64,000 bases of DNA, from positions 1 to 64,000 of IMG/VR virus record IMGVR_UViG_3300027709_000056. One strand, 5' to 3'. The position numbers and the translations under genes were made by a program. The notes beneath the pieces were generated by a model. That model had not been told where the DNA came from, ran no database searches, and worked only from the letters and a program-made list of their open reading frames with translations. Within the stretch, counting starts at the first letter, position 1. Each line of letters opens with the position of its first letter. Below, one piece after another: positions 40,002 to 51,500 of the stretch. The DNA is from a virus.

Positions 40002-41569
40002 TGTCAAAACGAATAGAAGGAATCACAAGAGATAAACAAACCGAAGCACCGGCTAATGGGCCGTTCTTGGCTAAAGTTATCAGTCATGTTGATTCAAAGT
40101 TTATGGGGAATCTTACTGTACAGTTATTAAAACAAACTGCTACTGGTAATCAAGATTCAGCATCAGGACAGGTTTTTGCCGCAAAATATTTGTCACCCTT
40201 TGGAGGACAAACACCAATTTGGTCAGCATCAAAAAATGACACGTATAGAGATAGTCAACAAAGTTATGGTATGTGGATGGTTCCACCTGATCCAGGAACA
40301 CTTGTATTAGTAATATTTGCAGAAGGTAATATTAATGAGTGTTTTTGGATAGGTTGTATTCAAGATGAGTATATGAACTTTGCTACACCAGGAATCGCGG
40401 CAACTACGTATACAACTGATGGCACACCAGAAGAGTTAAAAGGTAAAAAACTTCCTGTAGCTGAATATAATAAAGCACTAGAAACCGCACAAGGGCAAGA
40501 CCCAACACAATTTTTAAAACCGTATCAAAAAGAATTTACAGATAGTTTAGTAACACAAGGATTATTAGAAGATGAAACTAGGGGTATAACAACTTCTAGT
40601 GCTAGACGTGAAGTTCCTAGTACAGTATTTGGTATTAGTACTCCAGGACCTTTAGATAAAAGAGTCGGAGCACCAAAAGGTAAAGTTGGAACTACAGATG
40701 CTCAAGCTCTTGTGCATAGAAGTAGACTTGGTGGATCATCATTTGTAATGGATGATGGTAATGATAAACTTTTAAGAAAAAATCCTGCAACTATGGCTCC
40801 ACCAGAATATGCAAATGTTATGCTTAATGAAACTAATGGTAATAGAACATTGCCACATAATGAATTAGTTAGATTAAGAACTAGAACAGGCCATCAAGTA
40901 TTATTACATAATACAGAAGATTTAATTTATATTGCTAATGCAAAAGGTAGTGCTTGGGTTGAGTTAACAGCAGACGGAAAAATAGACATTTATGCAAAAG
41001 ATAGTATGAGTGTGCATACTGAAAATGACTTTAATTTAACAGCAGATAGAGATATTACAATGGAAGCTGGTGCAAATATATCAATAAAAGCAAGTGGATC
41101 TTATCTTAGTACTGAAGATCCTAAACTTATTAAGGGTAGAATACAAATAGAATCAGCGGCAAATACTAAAATGTATGTTGGTGGAAATCATTGGGTTACT
41201 ACGCTAGGAAATTATGAAGCTAAAACTAATGGTGAAACTAAAATTACATCGGGTGGACAATCACATATTAAGTCGGGCGGTAATCATATAGAAACTGCTC
41301 CACAAATTCATATGAATGGTCCAGCGGCATCGGCCGCACAGATAGTTACACCTCTCAGTAAGCATATTTTACCAGGTACGCCAACAGGTAGTTTATTAGG
41401 TACTATAGGACAAAGAGCACCTATGCATGAACCGTGGTCGCATCATGAGAATTTAGATCCAACAAAATTTAAAATCGCGTTAACAGATAGAGACAATATA
41501 CTAACAGTAATTACACCTGAGGTTGTTCCTCCAACGCCTGACCCATTTAAGAAGGAAGGGATAAAATAG
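40001..41569 (+). CDS. 5: Baseplate hub spike protein gp5, OB-fold and beta-helix
   Basis: 522 aa. Residues ~20-130 form the gp5/VgrG OB domain (NGPFLAKVISHVDSKFMGNL, GMWMVPPDPGTLVLVIFAEG, ECFWIGCIQDEYMNF). Residues ~310-440 have the repetitive strands KIDIYAKDSMSVHTENDFNL and ITMEAGANISIKASGS of the triple beta-helix needle. The T4 gp5 lysozyme domain is absent: residues 130-270 are Pro/Gln/Gly-rich and contain no lysozyme motif. The protein therefore forms the spike without cell-wall hydrolysis, as is usual in marine T4-like phages. Confidence 0.9.
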   Translation: MSKRIEGITRDKQTEAPANGPFLAKVISHVDSKFMGNLTVQLLKQTATGNQDSASGQVFAAKYLSPFGGQTPIWSASKNDTYRDSQQSYGMWMVPPDPGTLVLVIFAEGNINECFWIGCIQDEYMNFATPGIAATTYTTDGTPEELKGKKLPVAEYNKALETAQGQDPTQFLKPYQKEFTDSLVTQGLLEDETRGITTSSARREVPSTVFGISTPGPLDKRVGAPKGKVGTTDAQALVHRSRLGGSSFVMDDGNDKLLRKNPATMAPPEYANVMLNETNGNRTLPHNELVRLRTRTGHQVLLHNTEDLIYIANAKGSAWVELTADGKIDIYAKDSMSVHTENDFNLTADRDITMEAGANISIKASGSYLSTEDPKLIKGRIQIESAANTKMYVGGNHWVTTLGNYEAKTNGETKITSGGQSHIKSGGNHIETAPQIHMNGPAASAAQIVTPLSKHILPGTPTGSLLGTIGQRAPMHEPWSHHENLDPTKFKIALTDRDNILTVITPEVVPPTPDPFKKEGIK

Positions 41570-41571
41570 AG

Positions 41572-41579
41572 GTTAAATA
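41572..41579 (+). promoter_or_regulatory. Possible late promoter (GTTAAATA), near-leaderless
   Basis: GAGGTTAAATATACATTATG: the box ends 6 bases before the gp25 ATG. The only ribosome-site-like sequence (GAGG) lies upstream of the box and would be absent from this transcript. Confidence 0.5.
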
Positions 41580-41585
41580 TACATT

Positions 41586-42029
41586 ATGAGCGTTTCAAAT
41601 AGAGAATTATACAAACAAATAGTAGTAGAGACTGGTAAGAAAGCACCTTCTCCTGTTAAGAGTAGAGCGTATCGAGGGTTGAGTACTGTTGACCCTGCTA
41701 ACAATAGTCATATACTATATGATATTCAATTAATTAAACAAGATATTATAAATCATTTCCATATACGCCAAGGAGAGAAGTTAGAAAATCCAGAGTTTGG
41801 AACTATTATTTGGGACGCCATATATGAGCCTTTAACAGAGGGATTAAAAGAAACAATTGCAACTAATGTTACAGATATTGTTAATTCAGATCCACGGGTA
41901 GTAGCAGAGAGTATTCTTATTGATTCATATGAAAGTGGAATTATAATTGATTGTACATTAACGTATCTACCGTACAATATTTCGGAGCAAATGAGATTAA
42001 AATTTGATGAGGGTGCGATACCATCTTAG
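41586..42029 (+). CDS. 25: Baseplate wedge protein gp25
   Basis: 147 aa, small sheath-lysozyme-like (gp25/GPW) fold of contractile injection systems. Signature: IKQDIINHFHIRQGEKLENP then EFGTIIWDAIYEPLTEG, with the IDCTLTYLPYNISEQM end strand. T4 gp25 is 132 aa. Sits between gp5 and gp6, as in many T4-like phages. Readthrough from gp5 and its own late box both could supply mRNA. Confidence 0.95.
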   Translation: MSVSNRELYKQIVVETGKKAPSPVKSRAYRGLSTVDPANNSHILYDIQLIKQDIINHFHIRQGEKLENPEFGTIIWDAIYEPLTEGLKETIATNVTDIVNSDPRVVAESILIDSYESGIIIDCTLTYLPYNISEQMRLKFDEGAIPS

Positions 42030-42061
42030 GTGGATAATTAAGTATGCATTTAATGAAATCA

Positions 42062-42069
42062 AATAAATA
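42062..42069 (+). promoter_or_regulatory. T4-type late promoter (AATAAATA)
   Basis: TCAAATAAATATAATTAATAGG, 20 bases before the gp6 ATG at 42089, followed by AGGGAAAG. One base from TATAAATA. Confidence 0.65.
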
Positions 42070-42088
42070 TAATTAATAGGGAAAGATA

Positions 42089-45000
42089 ATGTCAGTAACC
42101 AATAGACAAAATAGATTACTTCTTTCAGAGGATTGGAAACGAGTATATCAAAGTTTTAGAAACGCAGATTTCAAGTCTTATGACTTCGATAGTTTACGCC
42201 GTACGATGATTGCGTATATAAGGGAAAATTATCCTGAAGATTTTAATGATTATATTGACTCTAGTGAATATCTAGCTTTAGTCGATCTTATTGCATTTTT
42301 AGGACAAAATATTGCTTACCGTATTGATCTTAATTCTAGGGAAAATTTTCTTGAATTAGCTGAACGCAGAGATTCAGTATTACGTTTAGCACGACTATTA
42401 TCATATAATCCAAAGCGTAATCAAACAGCTAATGGACTAATAAAATTTGATGCTGTTTCTACATCAGAAGAAGTAGTAGACTCTAATGGTACTAATTTAG
42501 CTAATCAAACAATTGTATGGAATGACCCGGCTAATCCAGACTGGAAAGAACAGTTTGAAAAAGTTCTTAATGCGGCATTGCCAATTAATTCTATTGTTGG
42601 AAAACCAGTTAAAAAAGATATTGTAGAAGGTATAATAACACATCAATATAGATATAAATCAAGTAATACTGATGTTCCTGTTTATAGTTTTGCTAAAAAC
42701 ATAGATGGAAGAAATATACAGTTTCAAATAGTTTCAACAGATGTTACTGATGGAGTTATATCTGAAGAAGCACCGTTACCAGGTAACAGTTTAGCATTTT
42801 TATATAGAGATGATGGACGAGGGCCTGGAAGTAGTAATACAGGTTATTTTTGTCATTTCCGTCAAGGAACAATCGACCAAGGCGGCTTTACAGTTGATGC
42901 ACCAAGTACTAATCAATCAATTGCTGTTGACGCCACTAATGTTAATAATACAGATGTTTGGCTTTATAAATTAAATTCAATTGGAGCAGAATCAGAATTG
43001 TGGACTAAAGTTGATGCAGTTGAAGGTAATAATATTGTTTATAATAGTGTACGTAAAAAGATTAGAAATGTTTATGGTGTACTTACTAAAGCACAAGATA
43101 AAATTAATTTAATTTTTTCAGATGGTACGTTTGGAAATTTACCTAAAGGTGATTTTAGAGTTTATTATAGAACAAGTATTAATCAAGCGTACAATATTGT
43201 TCCTGAAGATATGACAGCTATTGGAGTATCAATACCTTATACTTCTGCTGTTGGAAATCAAGAAACACTTAACTTAACACTAGCATTAAAATATACTGTA
43301 GACAATAGTAGCACTTCAGAAACTAATGTAAGTATTCGTGAAAATGCACCAGCTACGTACTATACGCAAAATAGAATGGTTACTGGAGAAGATTATCAAG
43401 TTTCACCATTAGGTATTAGTCAAGAAATTATTAAAGTTAAAAGTGTTAATAGAGCGTCTAGCGGTATTTCACGTTACTTTGATTTACTAGATAGTACAGG
43501 AAAATATTCAAGCACAAATTTATTTGGTAATGATGGTGTATTATATAAAGAAACATTAACCAAATATAAAAATTTTACGTTTGTAACAAAAATTGATATT
43601 GAAGGAACAATAGTAAACACTATTGAGCCTATATTAGCCGAAAAACAATTATTAAATTATTACTTAACACATTTTCCTAAAACAATCGTTTCAGATTTAG
43701 GAGCTCTTTGGGTTCAAACAACAACAGGTACTAATTTAACAACTGGACATTTTGAAGATTCAGATGGAACAAAATATCAAGTAGGTACTTATACAGGTAG
43801 TGCTTTAAGATTTATTGAACCAGGTACATTAATAAAATTTACAGCACCGGCTGGATATCATTTTATGAAAGATGGTACACTAATGACTGGTGCCGCTGAT
43901 CATGTTGATGCACTTGAGTATAAGTGGGTAAAAGTTATTAGTGTTGTTGGCGACGGAACTGCCGATAATGCTGATGGATCAGGACCGATTATACTTAATG
44001 ATGTAATTCCTGCAACGGCTGTATTAAATGAAGTTGTACCAAAGTTTTCTAAGTCAATAGAGTCAGCTGTACAAACACAAATTATTGATCAAATTTACGC
44101 AACTAAAACATTTGGTTTACGTTACGACATTAATTTAAGACAATGGCGTGTAATTTCTGAAAACAATTTAAGCATTCTAGGAGATTTTAGTACAGGTAAA
44201 ACAGGAGATACTACTAATCAACAATTAGATGCAAGTTGGTTATTACTATTTGAAACTGACGGTGAAAAGTATACAATTACATATCGTTCTTTAAGGTATA
44301 TTTTTGAAAGTGCCGCAGAGATTAGATTCTATTTTGATAGTAGCGATAAAGTATTCGACAATAAAACAGGACAAATTATTAAAGATAAAATTTCAGTCTT
44401 ATCTATTAACTTAAAGCCTGATTTACTTACGCCATTTAATGGTAACCATGATTGGGAAATTAGTGATGCATACCGTGATGCTGATGGATATGTTGATAGT
44501 AAAAAAATTGAAATTAGTTTTTATGATGATGATGAAGACGGAGTAGTAGACGATCCAGAAACATTTATTAAAGTAGTTAATGAAACAACTAATCCATTAA
44601 CGAAATACATTTTTCAAAAGAAATATATTACTACTGATGGAACAGAAGATTATAGTTTTGTAAGTACTGAAGAAGAAAGTATTTTAACAAAACAAAATGA
44701 AAGTTCAATAGGAGCATTAAGTCAGTATACTGCTGGACAAGTATTCTATCTAGCTACAGAAGACGTATTTAAAAAGTATACAGATGGAGCACTAGCATTA
44801 ACAACTGACTATAAATCATATGTCGGAAGAAGCGGACTTAAATTTCAATATATTCATGCGGCAGATGATGATAACAGAATTGATCCTAGTAGCAGTAATA
44901 TTATTGATACGTACCTATTAACAAAACAGTATGATAATTCGTTTAGAGAATATTTAGATGGTACACTAACTTCAAAACCGTTGCCGCCAAGTAGTGATAA

Positions 45001-45550
45001 CTTGTATAATAATTATGGTTCAGAAATTAACAAAATTAAGTCAATTAGTGACGAAGTCATTTACCATCCTGTAAAATATAAAGTTTTATTTGGAGCAACT
45101 GCTGACCTTGATTTACAAGCTACTTTTAAAATAGTTAAGAATCCTGATCAAGTTGTTAATACTAATGCACTTAAGGCATCTGTTATTTCATCAATTAATC
45201 AATTTTTTGCTTTAGATAATTGGGATTTTGGAGATACATTTTACTTCTCAGAGTTGAGTACTTATATTATGGCTACCGTTGCACCAGATTTAGTAACAAT
45301 TGTAATTGTTCCTAATCAAGAGTTGCAAGGGTTTGGTAGTTTATTTGAAGTTAAGTCTGAATCAGATGAAATTTTTATTAGTGGTGCAACAGTTGACAAT
45401 ATTGAAGTTATAGATTCTGTTACAGCAAGTAGACTTAAAGCATCTGGTAAAGTTTTAACAGTTGCATCTAGCACAAATGCAGGTCTGCAAAGTGCTGGGA
45501 CATATACATCGGGTACTATTACATCAAGCTCTGGGGGGACTAAAATCTAA
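42089..45550 (+). CDS. 6: Baseplate wedge protein gp6, enlarged (1153 aa)
   Basis: Residues 1-130 carry the conserved gp6/J family start: DFDSLRRTMIAYIRENYPED, DSSEYLALVDLIAFLGQNIA, YRIDLNSRENFLELAERRDS and LLSYNPKRNQTANG. The conserved C-terminal part is FALDNWDFGDTFYFSELSTYI. Forms the inner wedge ring that closes around the hub and triggers sheath contraction. T4 gp6 is 660 aa; ~500 additional residues lie mainly between ~600 and 1000. It overlaps the giant gene by one base. Confidence 0.9.
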   Translation: MSVTNRQNRLLLSEDWKRVYQSFRNADFKSYDFDSLRRTMIAYIRENYPEDFNDYIDSSEYLALVDLIAFLGQNIAYRIDLNSRENFLELAERRDSVLRLARLLSYNPKRNQTANGLIKFDAVSTSEEVVDSNGTNLANQTIVWNDPANPDWKEQFEKVLNAALPINSIVGKPVKKDIVEGIITHQYRYKSSNTDVPVYSFAKNIDGRNIQFQIVSTDVTDGVISEEAPLPGNSLAFLYRDDGRGPGSSNTGYFCHFRQGTIDQGGFTVDAPSTNQSIAVDATNVNNTDVWLYKLNSIGAESELWTKVDAVEGNNIVYNSVRKKIRNVYGVLTKAQDKINLIFSDGTFGNLPKGDFRVYYRTSINQAYNIVPEDMTAIGVSIPYTSAVGNQETLNLTLALKYTVDNSSTSETNVSIRENAPATYYTQNRMVTGEDYQVSPLGISQEIIKVKSVNRASSGISRYFDLLDSTGKYSSTNLFGNDGVLYKETLTKYKNFTFVTKIDIEGTIVNTIEPILAEKQLLNYYLTHFPKTIVSDLGALWVQTTTGTNLTTGHFEDSDGTKYQVGTYTGSALRFIEPGTLIKFTAPAGYHFMKDGTLMTGAADHVDALEYKWVKVISVVGDGTADNADGSGPIILNDVIPATAVLNEVVPKFSKSIESAVQTQIIDQIYATKTFGLRYDINLRQWRVISENNLSILGDFSTGKTGDTTNQQLDASWLLLFETDGEKYTITYRSLRYIFESAAEIRFYFDSSDKVFDNKTGQIIKDKISVLSINLKPDLLTPFNGNHDWEISDAYRDADGYVDSKKIEISFYDDDEDGVVDDPETFIKVVNETTNPLTKYIFQKKYITTDGTEDYSFVSTEEESILTKQNESSIGALSQYTAGQVFYLATEDVFKKYTDGALALTTDYKSYVGRSGLKFQYIHAADDDNRIDPSSSNIIDTYLLTKQYDNSFREYLDGTLTSKPLPPSSDNLYNNYGSEINKIKSISDEVIYHPVKYKVLFGATADLDLQATFKIVKNPDQVVNTNALKASVISSINQFFALDNWDFGDTFYFSELSTYIMATVAPDLVTIVIVPNQELQGFGSLFEVKSESDEIFISGATVDNIEVIDSVTASRLKASGKVLTVASSTNAGLQSAGTYTSGTITSSSGGTKI

Positions 45551-48500
45551 TGCCATTTACTGATGACCAGCATGAGTATCCACTTCCAGGGTCAGGTAAA
45601 AAACCCCCAAAAAGAGAAAGTGCTGAATTACTTCCAAGATATTTTAGAACTCAACATAATAAGAAGTTTCTAAATGCAACTTTAGATCAACTAAACCAAC
45701 CAGGTGTAGCTGAAAAATTAAGTGGATATTTCGGACGTCGTACGGCTAAAGCATATGAAGCCGGCGATACTTATATTGCTGAAAATAATAGTGATAGAGA
45801 AAATTATCAATTAGAACCAGCCGCAGTAATTAAAGATGATTTAAATAATGTAACTTTTTATAAAGATTATTTAGATTATATTAATCAGACAAGAGCATTT
45901 GGCGGTACAGTTGATAACCATGATAAATTAAATAGCCAAGAATATTATGCTTGGAATCCTAATATTGATTGGGATAAATTTACTAACTTTAGAGAATATT
46001 ACTGGTTACCAGGAGGCCCAATTGGTATTGGTATTGTTGGTCAAGCCGATAATATTATAAGCACTTATAAAGTAACTAAAAAAGATAACTTAGATAACAA
46101 TGGTTATGTTTTTACTCCAGACGGATTAACACAAAATCCAACATTAAAATTATATAGAGGGCAAACCTACATCTTTGAAATTGATGCATTAGGAATGCCA
46201 CTAACTTTTAGAACTGCACGTTCATTAGATCCTAGTTTATTATATTCTAAAGGATTAGATGATAGTACTCAGACTGTTGATGTAGGAACAATTACTTGGA
46301 CTATTGATAATTCAGCACCTGATACATTATATTATGTAAACGGAAATGATATTAATGCAAGTGGATTAATTCAAATTGCAGATGCAATTGAAAATTCTTC
46401 AATTGATGTAGAAAACGAAATCGTTGGTAAAAAGACTTATACAATGACAAATGGTTATTCATTGTCTAATGGTATGAAAGTTTACTTCCAAGGGAATGTA
46501 ACACCAACAAAGTATGCTACAGGTGAATGGTATGTTGAAGGTGTAGGAAATGAAATTAAATTAGTTCACGAAAAAGATTTAGAAATTCCTGCTACGTATT
46601 CAACAAATAAACCTGTACCATTTGATACTGAAGGATTTGATAGACTGCCTTATAGTAATGCTAATAGTTTTGCAGGCGTTAAAGATTATCTTGTAATTAA
46701 TAGAGCATCTAGAAGTAGAAGTCCATGGACAAGGTATAACAGATGGTTTCATAGAGATGTTATTGAAACAGTTGCAACTATTAACGGCACACCAACAGAA
46801 ATAGATCAAGATTATAGAGCAAAACGTCCTATTATAGAATTTGAAGCAGGATTAAAGTTATATAATTTTGGTACTAGTGCTAAAGATGATATTGATTTAC
46901 TTGATACATTTACTAAAGATGTTTTTTCAGATATAGAAGGAGCAACAGGATATAATATTGATGGTTTAGATATTGTTGATAATATGAGAATATTATTTAC
47001 TGCTGATCCAGATAGTAGAGTAAAAGGAAAAATTTTTAAAGTAAAGTTTATTACACATAACCTTGTAAGACAAATTAGTCTTATTGAAGAAACAGATACA
47101 AATCCAATCGAAAATGAAACAGTATTAGTTAGAAATGGTGAAACTTATAAAGGTAAAATGTGGTTTTATAATGGCACCGATTGGAAAGCAGGTCAAGATA
47201 AAACTATTATAAATCAGACACCGTTATTTGAATTATATGATAGTGTAGGATATAGTTTTGCAAATAACACTTATTATGCGGCATCAACATTTAAAGGAAA
47301 TAAAGTTTTTAGTTATAAAGTTGGTGCAGGAACTGTCAATGATGCAGAGTTAGGATTTTCTTTAAGTTATAGAGCACTAGAAAACACTGGTGATATTTTA
47401 TTTGATTTTAATTTGTTAAGTGACAATTTTGCATACCAAAAAGACAATGCAGTTTTAACAAAAAATACAGATATAGGATTGTTACGAGTTTATACTGCTA
47501 TTAATACATTTACATATACTTCAGGATGGATTAAAGCGAAAGCTAATAGTCGTCAACACGTTATAAGACAGTATGTTGTAACTACAAAATTTAATGATTT
47601 TGCTATTGATGTTTATGACCGTAGTGGTGACCTAAATGATCTATGGGACAGAGTTTATGTTAATAATGTAAGACAATATAACGGAGTAGATTATGTACTT
47701 AATAGAATTAATGGTACAGCCTTTGTTACTTTTGTAAAAAAATTAAAAGAAGATGATGTATTATTAATTAAAACTAATAGTGCTACAAAGAAAAACGTTA
47801 ATGGCTATTATGAAATGCCATTAAATTTAGAAAGAAATCCATTAAACAACAATGTTCTTACTTTTACTTTGGGTGAAGTAACAGATCACGTACAAAGTAT
47901 GACTGAATATCGTGATGATACTACTGGGACATTTCCTGGTAATACTAATTTAAGAGATTTAGGAGATCTTGCTCCATATGGTAGACGATTTGTTCAACAT
48001 AGTGGGCCAATAAATCTTGCATTGTTCAGTATAACAGATCAAGAATCAAATATTATTCATGCAATTAGACACGCTAGTAAAGAATACGGAAAGTTTAGAC
48101 GTTTATTTCTTCAGGAAGCAAACCAATTAGGATTTGATGGAGAAACAAAAGAACACTTTGACCGTGTAATGAAGAAAGTTGTTAGAAGTAAAACAAATGA
48201 TATGCCATATTACTTTAGTGATATGATTGGTATAGGAACGTCTACTAAAACAACGCATACAGTTGAAGATATAGATACAGTATTTTATGCCCTAGCACAA
48301 GATTTTGGTTTATCAGACTTATCATCAAGAGCAGTTTATGTTTATAAAAACGGAGTTCAACTTGTTCATGGTGTAGATTATTATTTTCCTGAAGAAGATC
48401 AACCAGGGTTTGTTGCTATTACTGGAACTAAAGTTATAGGCGATGTACTTGATGTTTATGAATATGAAACAAGTGATGGAAGTTATATTCCACCAACACC

Positions 48501-51500
48501 GAGTAAGTTAGGATTATATCCTGCATATAAACCATATAAATTTCTTGATGATACGTATCAAGTACCTACAGAAGTTATTCAAGGACATGATGGTAATATT
48601 TTTGTTTGCTATGGCGATTTTAGAGATGACTTATTATTAGAATTAGAAAAAAGAATTTATAATAATATAAAATGTGCATATGATAAAACAATTATTGACA
48701 TTCATGAGTTCGTTGGTGGTGAATCAAGAGATACAGGATTTACTAAATGGCAACGAGACAGAGCATTAATTACTGATTTTACAGCATGGTTATCTAATGT
48801 TGGTGATTTAGATTATAGTGATTATGGTTTTTATCAAAGAACAAATAGTTTTACATTTAACTATGGTAGTATGACATCTCCAAAAGGTGCTAAATTACCT
48901 GGTTACTGGCGAGGCATTTATAAAGAAGCATACGATACTGATCGCCCACATACACATCCTTGGGAAACATTAGGATATACACTTGAGCCGACATGGTGGA
49001 AAACTGTATACGGTCCAGCGCCTTATACAAGTGAAAATAAAATTTTATGGCAAGACATTGAAGATGGAGTAATTAGAGAACCTGGTAAATCATTAACATA
49101 TCTTCCTGCTTATGCTAGAAAAGATATTACAAAACATATTCCAGTTGATGATGTTGGAAAATTATTAAGTCCACTAGATAGTAACTATGCTAAAAATTAT
49201 GTTCTTGCATTAACAGAAGGTCCTTTTGAGTTTGGAGATGAAGCTCCAACAGAAACTGCTTGGCGTAGAAGTAGTGAGTATCCGTTTGCATTTATTGTAA
49301 GTTGGATTCTTAATCAACCAAGTAAAATTGTAGGACTAGGGTTTGATAGATCACGAATTATTAGAAACCCAGCTAAAGAAATTGTATATAGTGAGACTAG
49401 TAAAAGACTTAGATTAAAAGATTTAGTTTTTCCGAATACACATATGGATACAGTTAGGGTTAGTACATCCGGACTTGTTAATTACATTTTTGATTATATT
49501 GGTTCACGAACATTAGTATCTTATGATGCTTATAAGAAAAATTTAACAACATTAACTAATCAACTAGGATTTAAAGTTGCAGGGTTTACAAATAAAGCTA
49601 AATTTAAATTATTGTTAGATAGTAGAACTCCATATAATGAAGGGAATGTTTTTGTTCCTGATGAAAACTATAAAGTATTTTTAAATTCAAGTTCTGTTGT
49701 TGATTTAGTAAGTTATAGTGGAGTTATTATTGAAAAACAACCTGCAGGATTTATTGTAAAAGGATATGATAAAGCTAATCCTTACTTTAAGTATTTTGCG
49801 GTACGTGAAAGAGCAAATGATCCAGTTGAAAGAGTTGGTGGAGTTACTGATAGTTTTGTTATATGGAAATCAAACCAAACGTATGTTGAAGGACAAACTG
49901 TAGAATTTACTAACGAATATTATAGAGTTAAAGAAGGGCATATTAGTACTGGTGATTTTAATTCTAGCTTTTTTGCAAAATTAGTTGAATTACCAATATC
50001 AGGCGGAGTGTCAGCATATTTTAGACGCGAGTTTGATACTGAACCACCGTTTATTAATAGTACATTAGAATTATCATATGGACATTTATTTAGAACTGTT
50101 CAGGAAGTGGTTGATTTCTTATTAGGTTATGGAGCATGGCTAGAGTGGAAAGGCTTTGATTTTAATTGGTTTAATAAAGATATTAATTCAGTTGAAAACT
50201 GGACTTTAAGTGCTAAAGAATTTTTATTCTGGACTACACAAAACTGGAATGCAGATAGTGTTATAACATTAAGTCCTGCCGCTAACAAATTTAAGTTTAG
50301 AAAAGACTTTTATGTATCAGATAATATCTTTGATAGTTTTTATGATTATACACTCTTGAAAGCAGATGGTAAAAAATTATTACCTGAATTTGTTAATGTT
50401 TATAGAAGTGTTAATAATGAATTCCAAATAACAACTAAAAATAGTGCTGACGGAGTATATGCAGTTAAATTACCGCTAATACAAAAGGAGCACGTTGTTC
50501 TATTAGATAATCATACAGTTTTTAATGATATTGTTTATGATTTAGAACCAGGATATAGACAAGAAAGAATTAAAGTTTTAGGTTACAGAACAGATGACTG
50601 GACTGGTAATTTAAATATTCCTGGATTTATATATGATAATGCTATCTGTACTGATTGGATACAATATCAAGATTATGCTATTGGTGATACTGTACGTTAC
50701 AAAGAATTTTATTATGTTGCTAAAATAAAAATACCTGGGACTGAAAGTTTCGAAGCTGAAAACTGGGTACGCTTAGACGAAAAACCAACGTCCGAACTAA
50801 TTCCTAATTTAGATTATAAAGCAAAACAATTTAAAGATTTTTATGATTTAGATACTGATAACTTTGATACAGAACAACAAAGGATGTCACAGCATCTTAT
50901 TGGATATCAAAAAAGAAATTACCTTTCAAACATTATCAATGATGATGTTAGTCAGTATAAATTTTATCAAGGATTTATTCAAGATAAAGGTACACAAAAT
51001 AGTTTAACAAAATTATTCGATGCTTTAAGTAATGCAGATAAAGATAGTATTGAGTTTTATGAAGAATGGGGTATTAAATTAGGCCAATATGGATCAGCAG
51101 AAGCGTTTGACGAAATTGAATTTAAATTAGATGAAGCAAAATTTAAGTTAAGTCCGCAACCATTAGAGTTAGTTGATACTATTTTAGGAACAGAAACCGA
51201 TTTAATTTATAGACAAAGACCATTTGAAGTTTATCTTAAACCTAATAATTATGATCATAAGCCGTTTCCAACGAAATATAAAGCAACGGATTATATACCA
51301 ACAGCAGGCTTTGTTAATGAAAGTGATGTTAAGTTAACAGTTGCTACCTATGATGATATTTTAACTCAAGATATTAAAACTTTAAATGTTGGTGATTACG
51401 TATGGGCCGGGACACGAGGAACAACTTGGGATGTTGTCAAATATATTAGTACAACTGATAGAGTTACAGCTATAACTTCAGACACTGATGCTGGTACAAC

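Noticed and set aside
40390-40810. Lysozyme domain expected inside gp5
   Set aside because: The linker between OB fold and beta-helix has no lysozyme catalytic motif and is Pro/Gln-rich.
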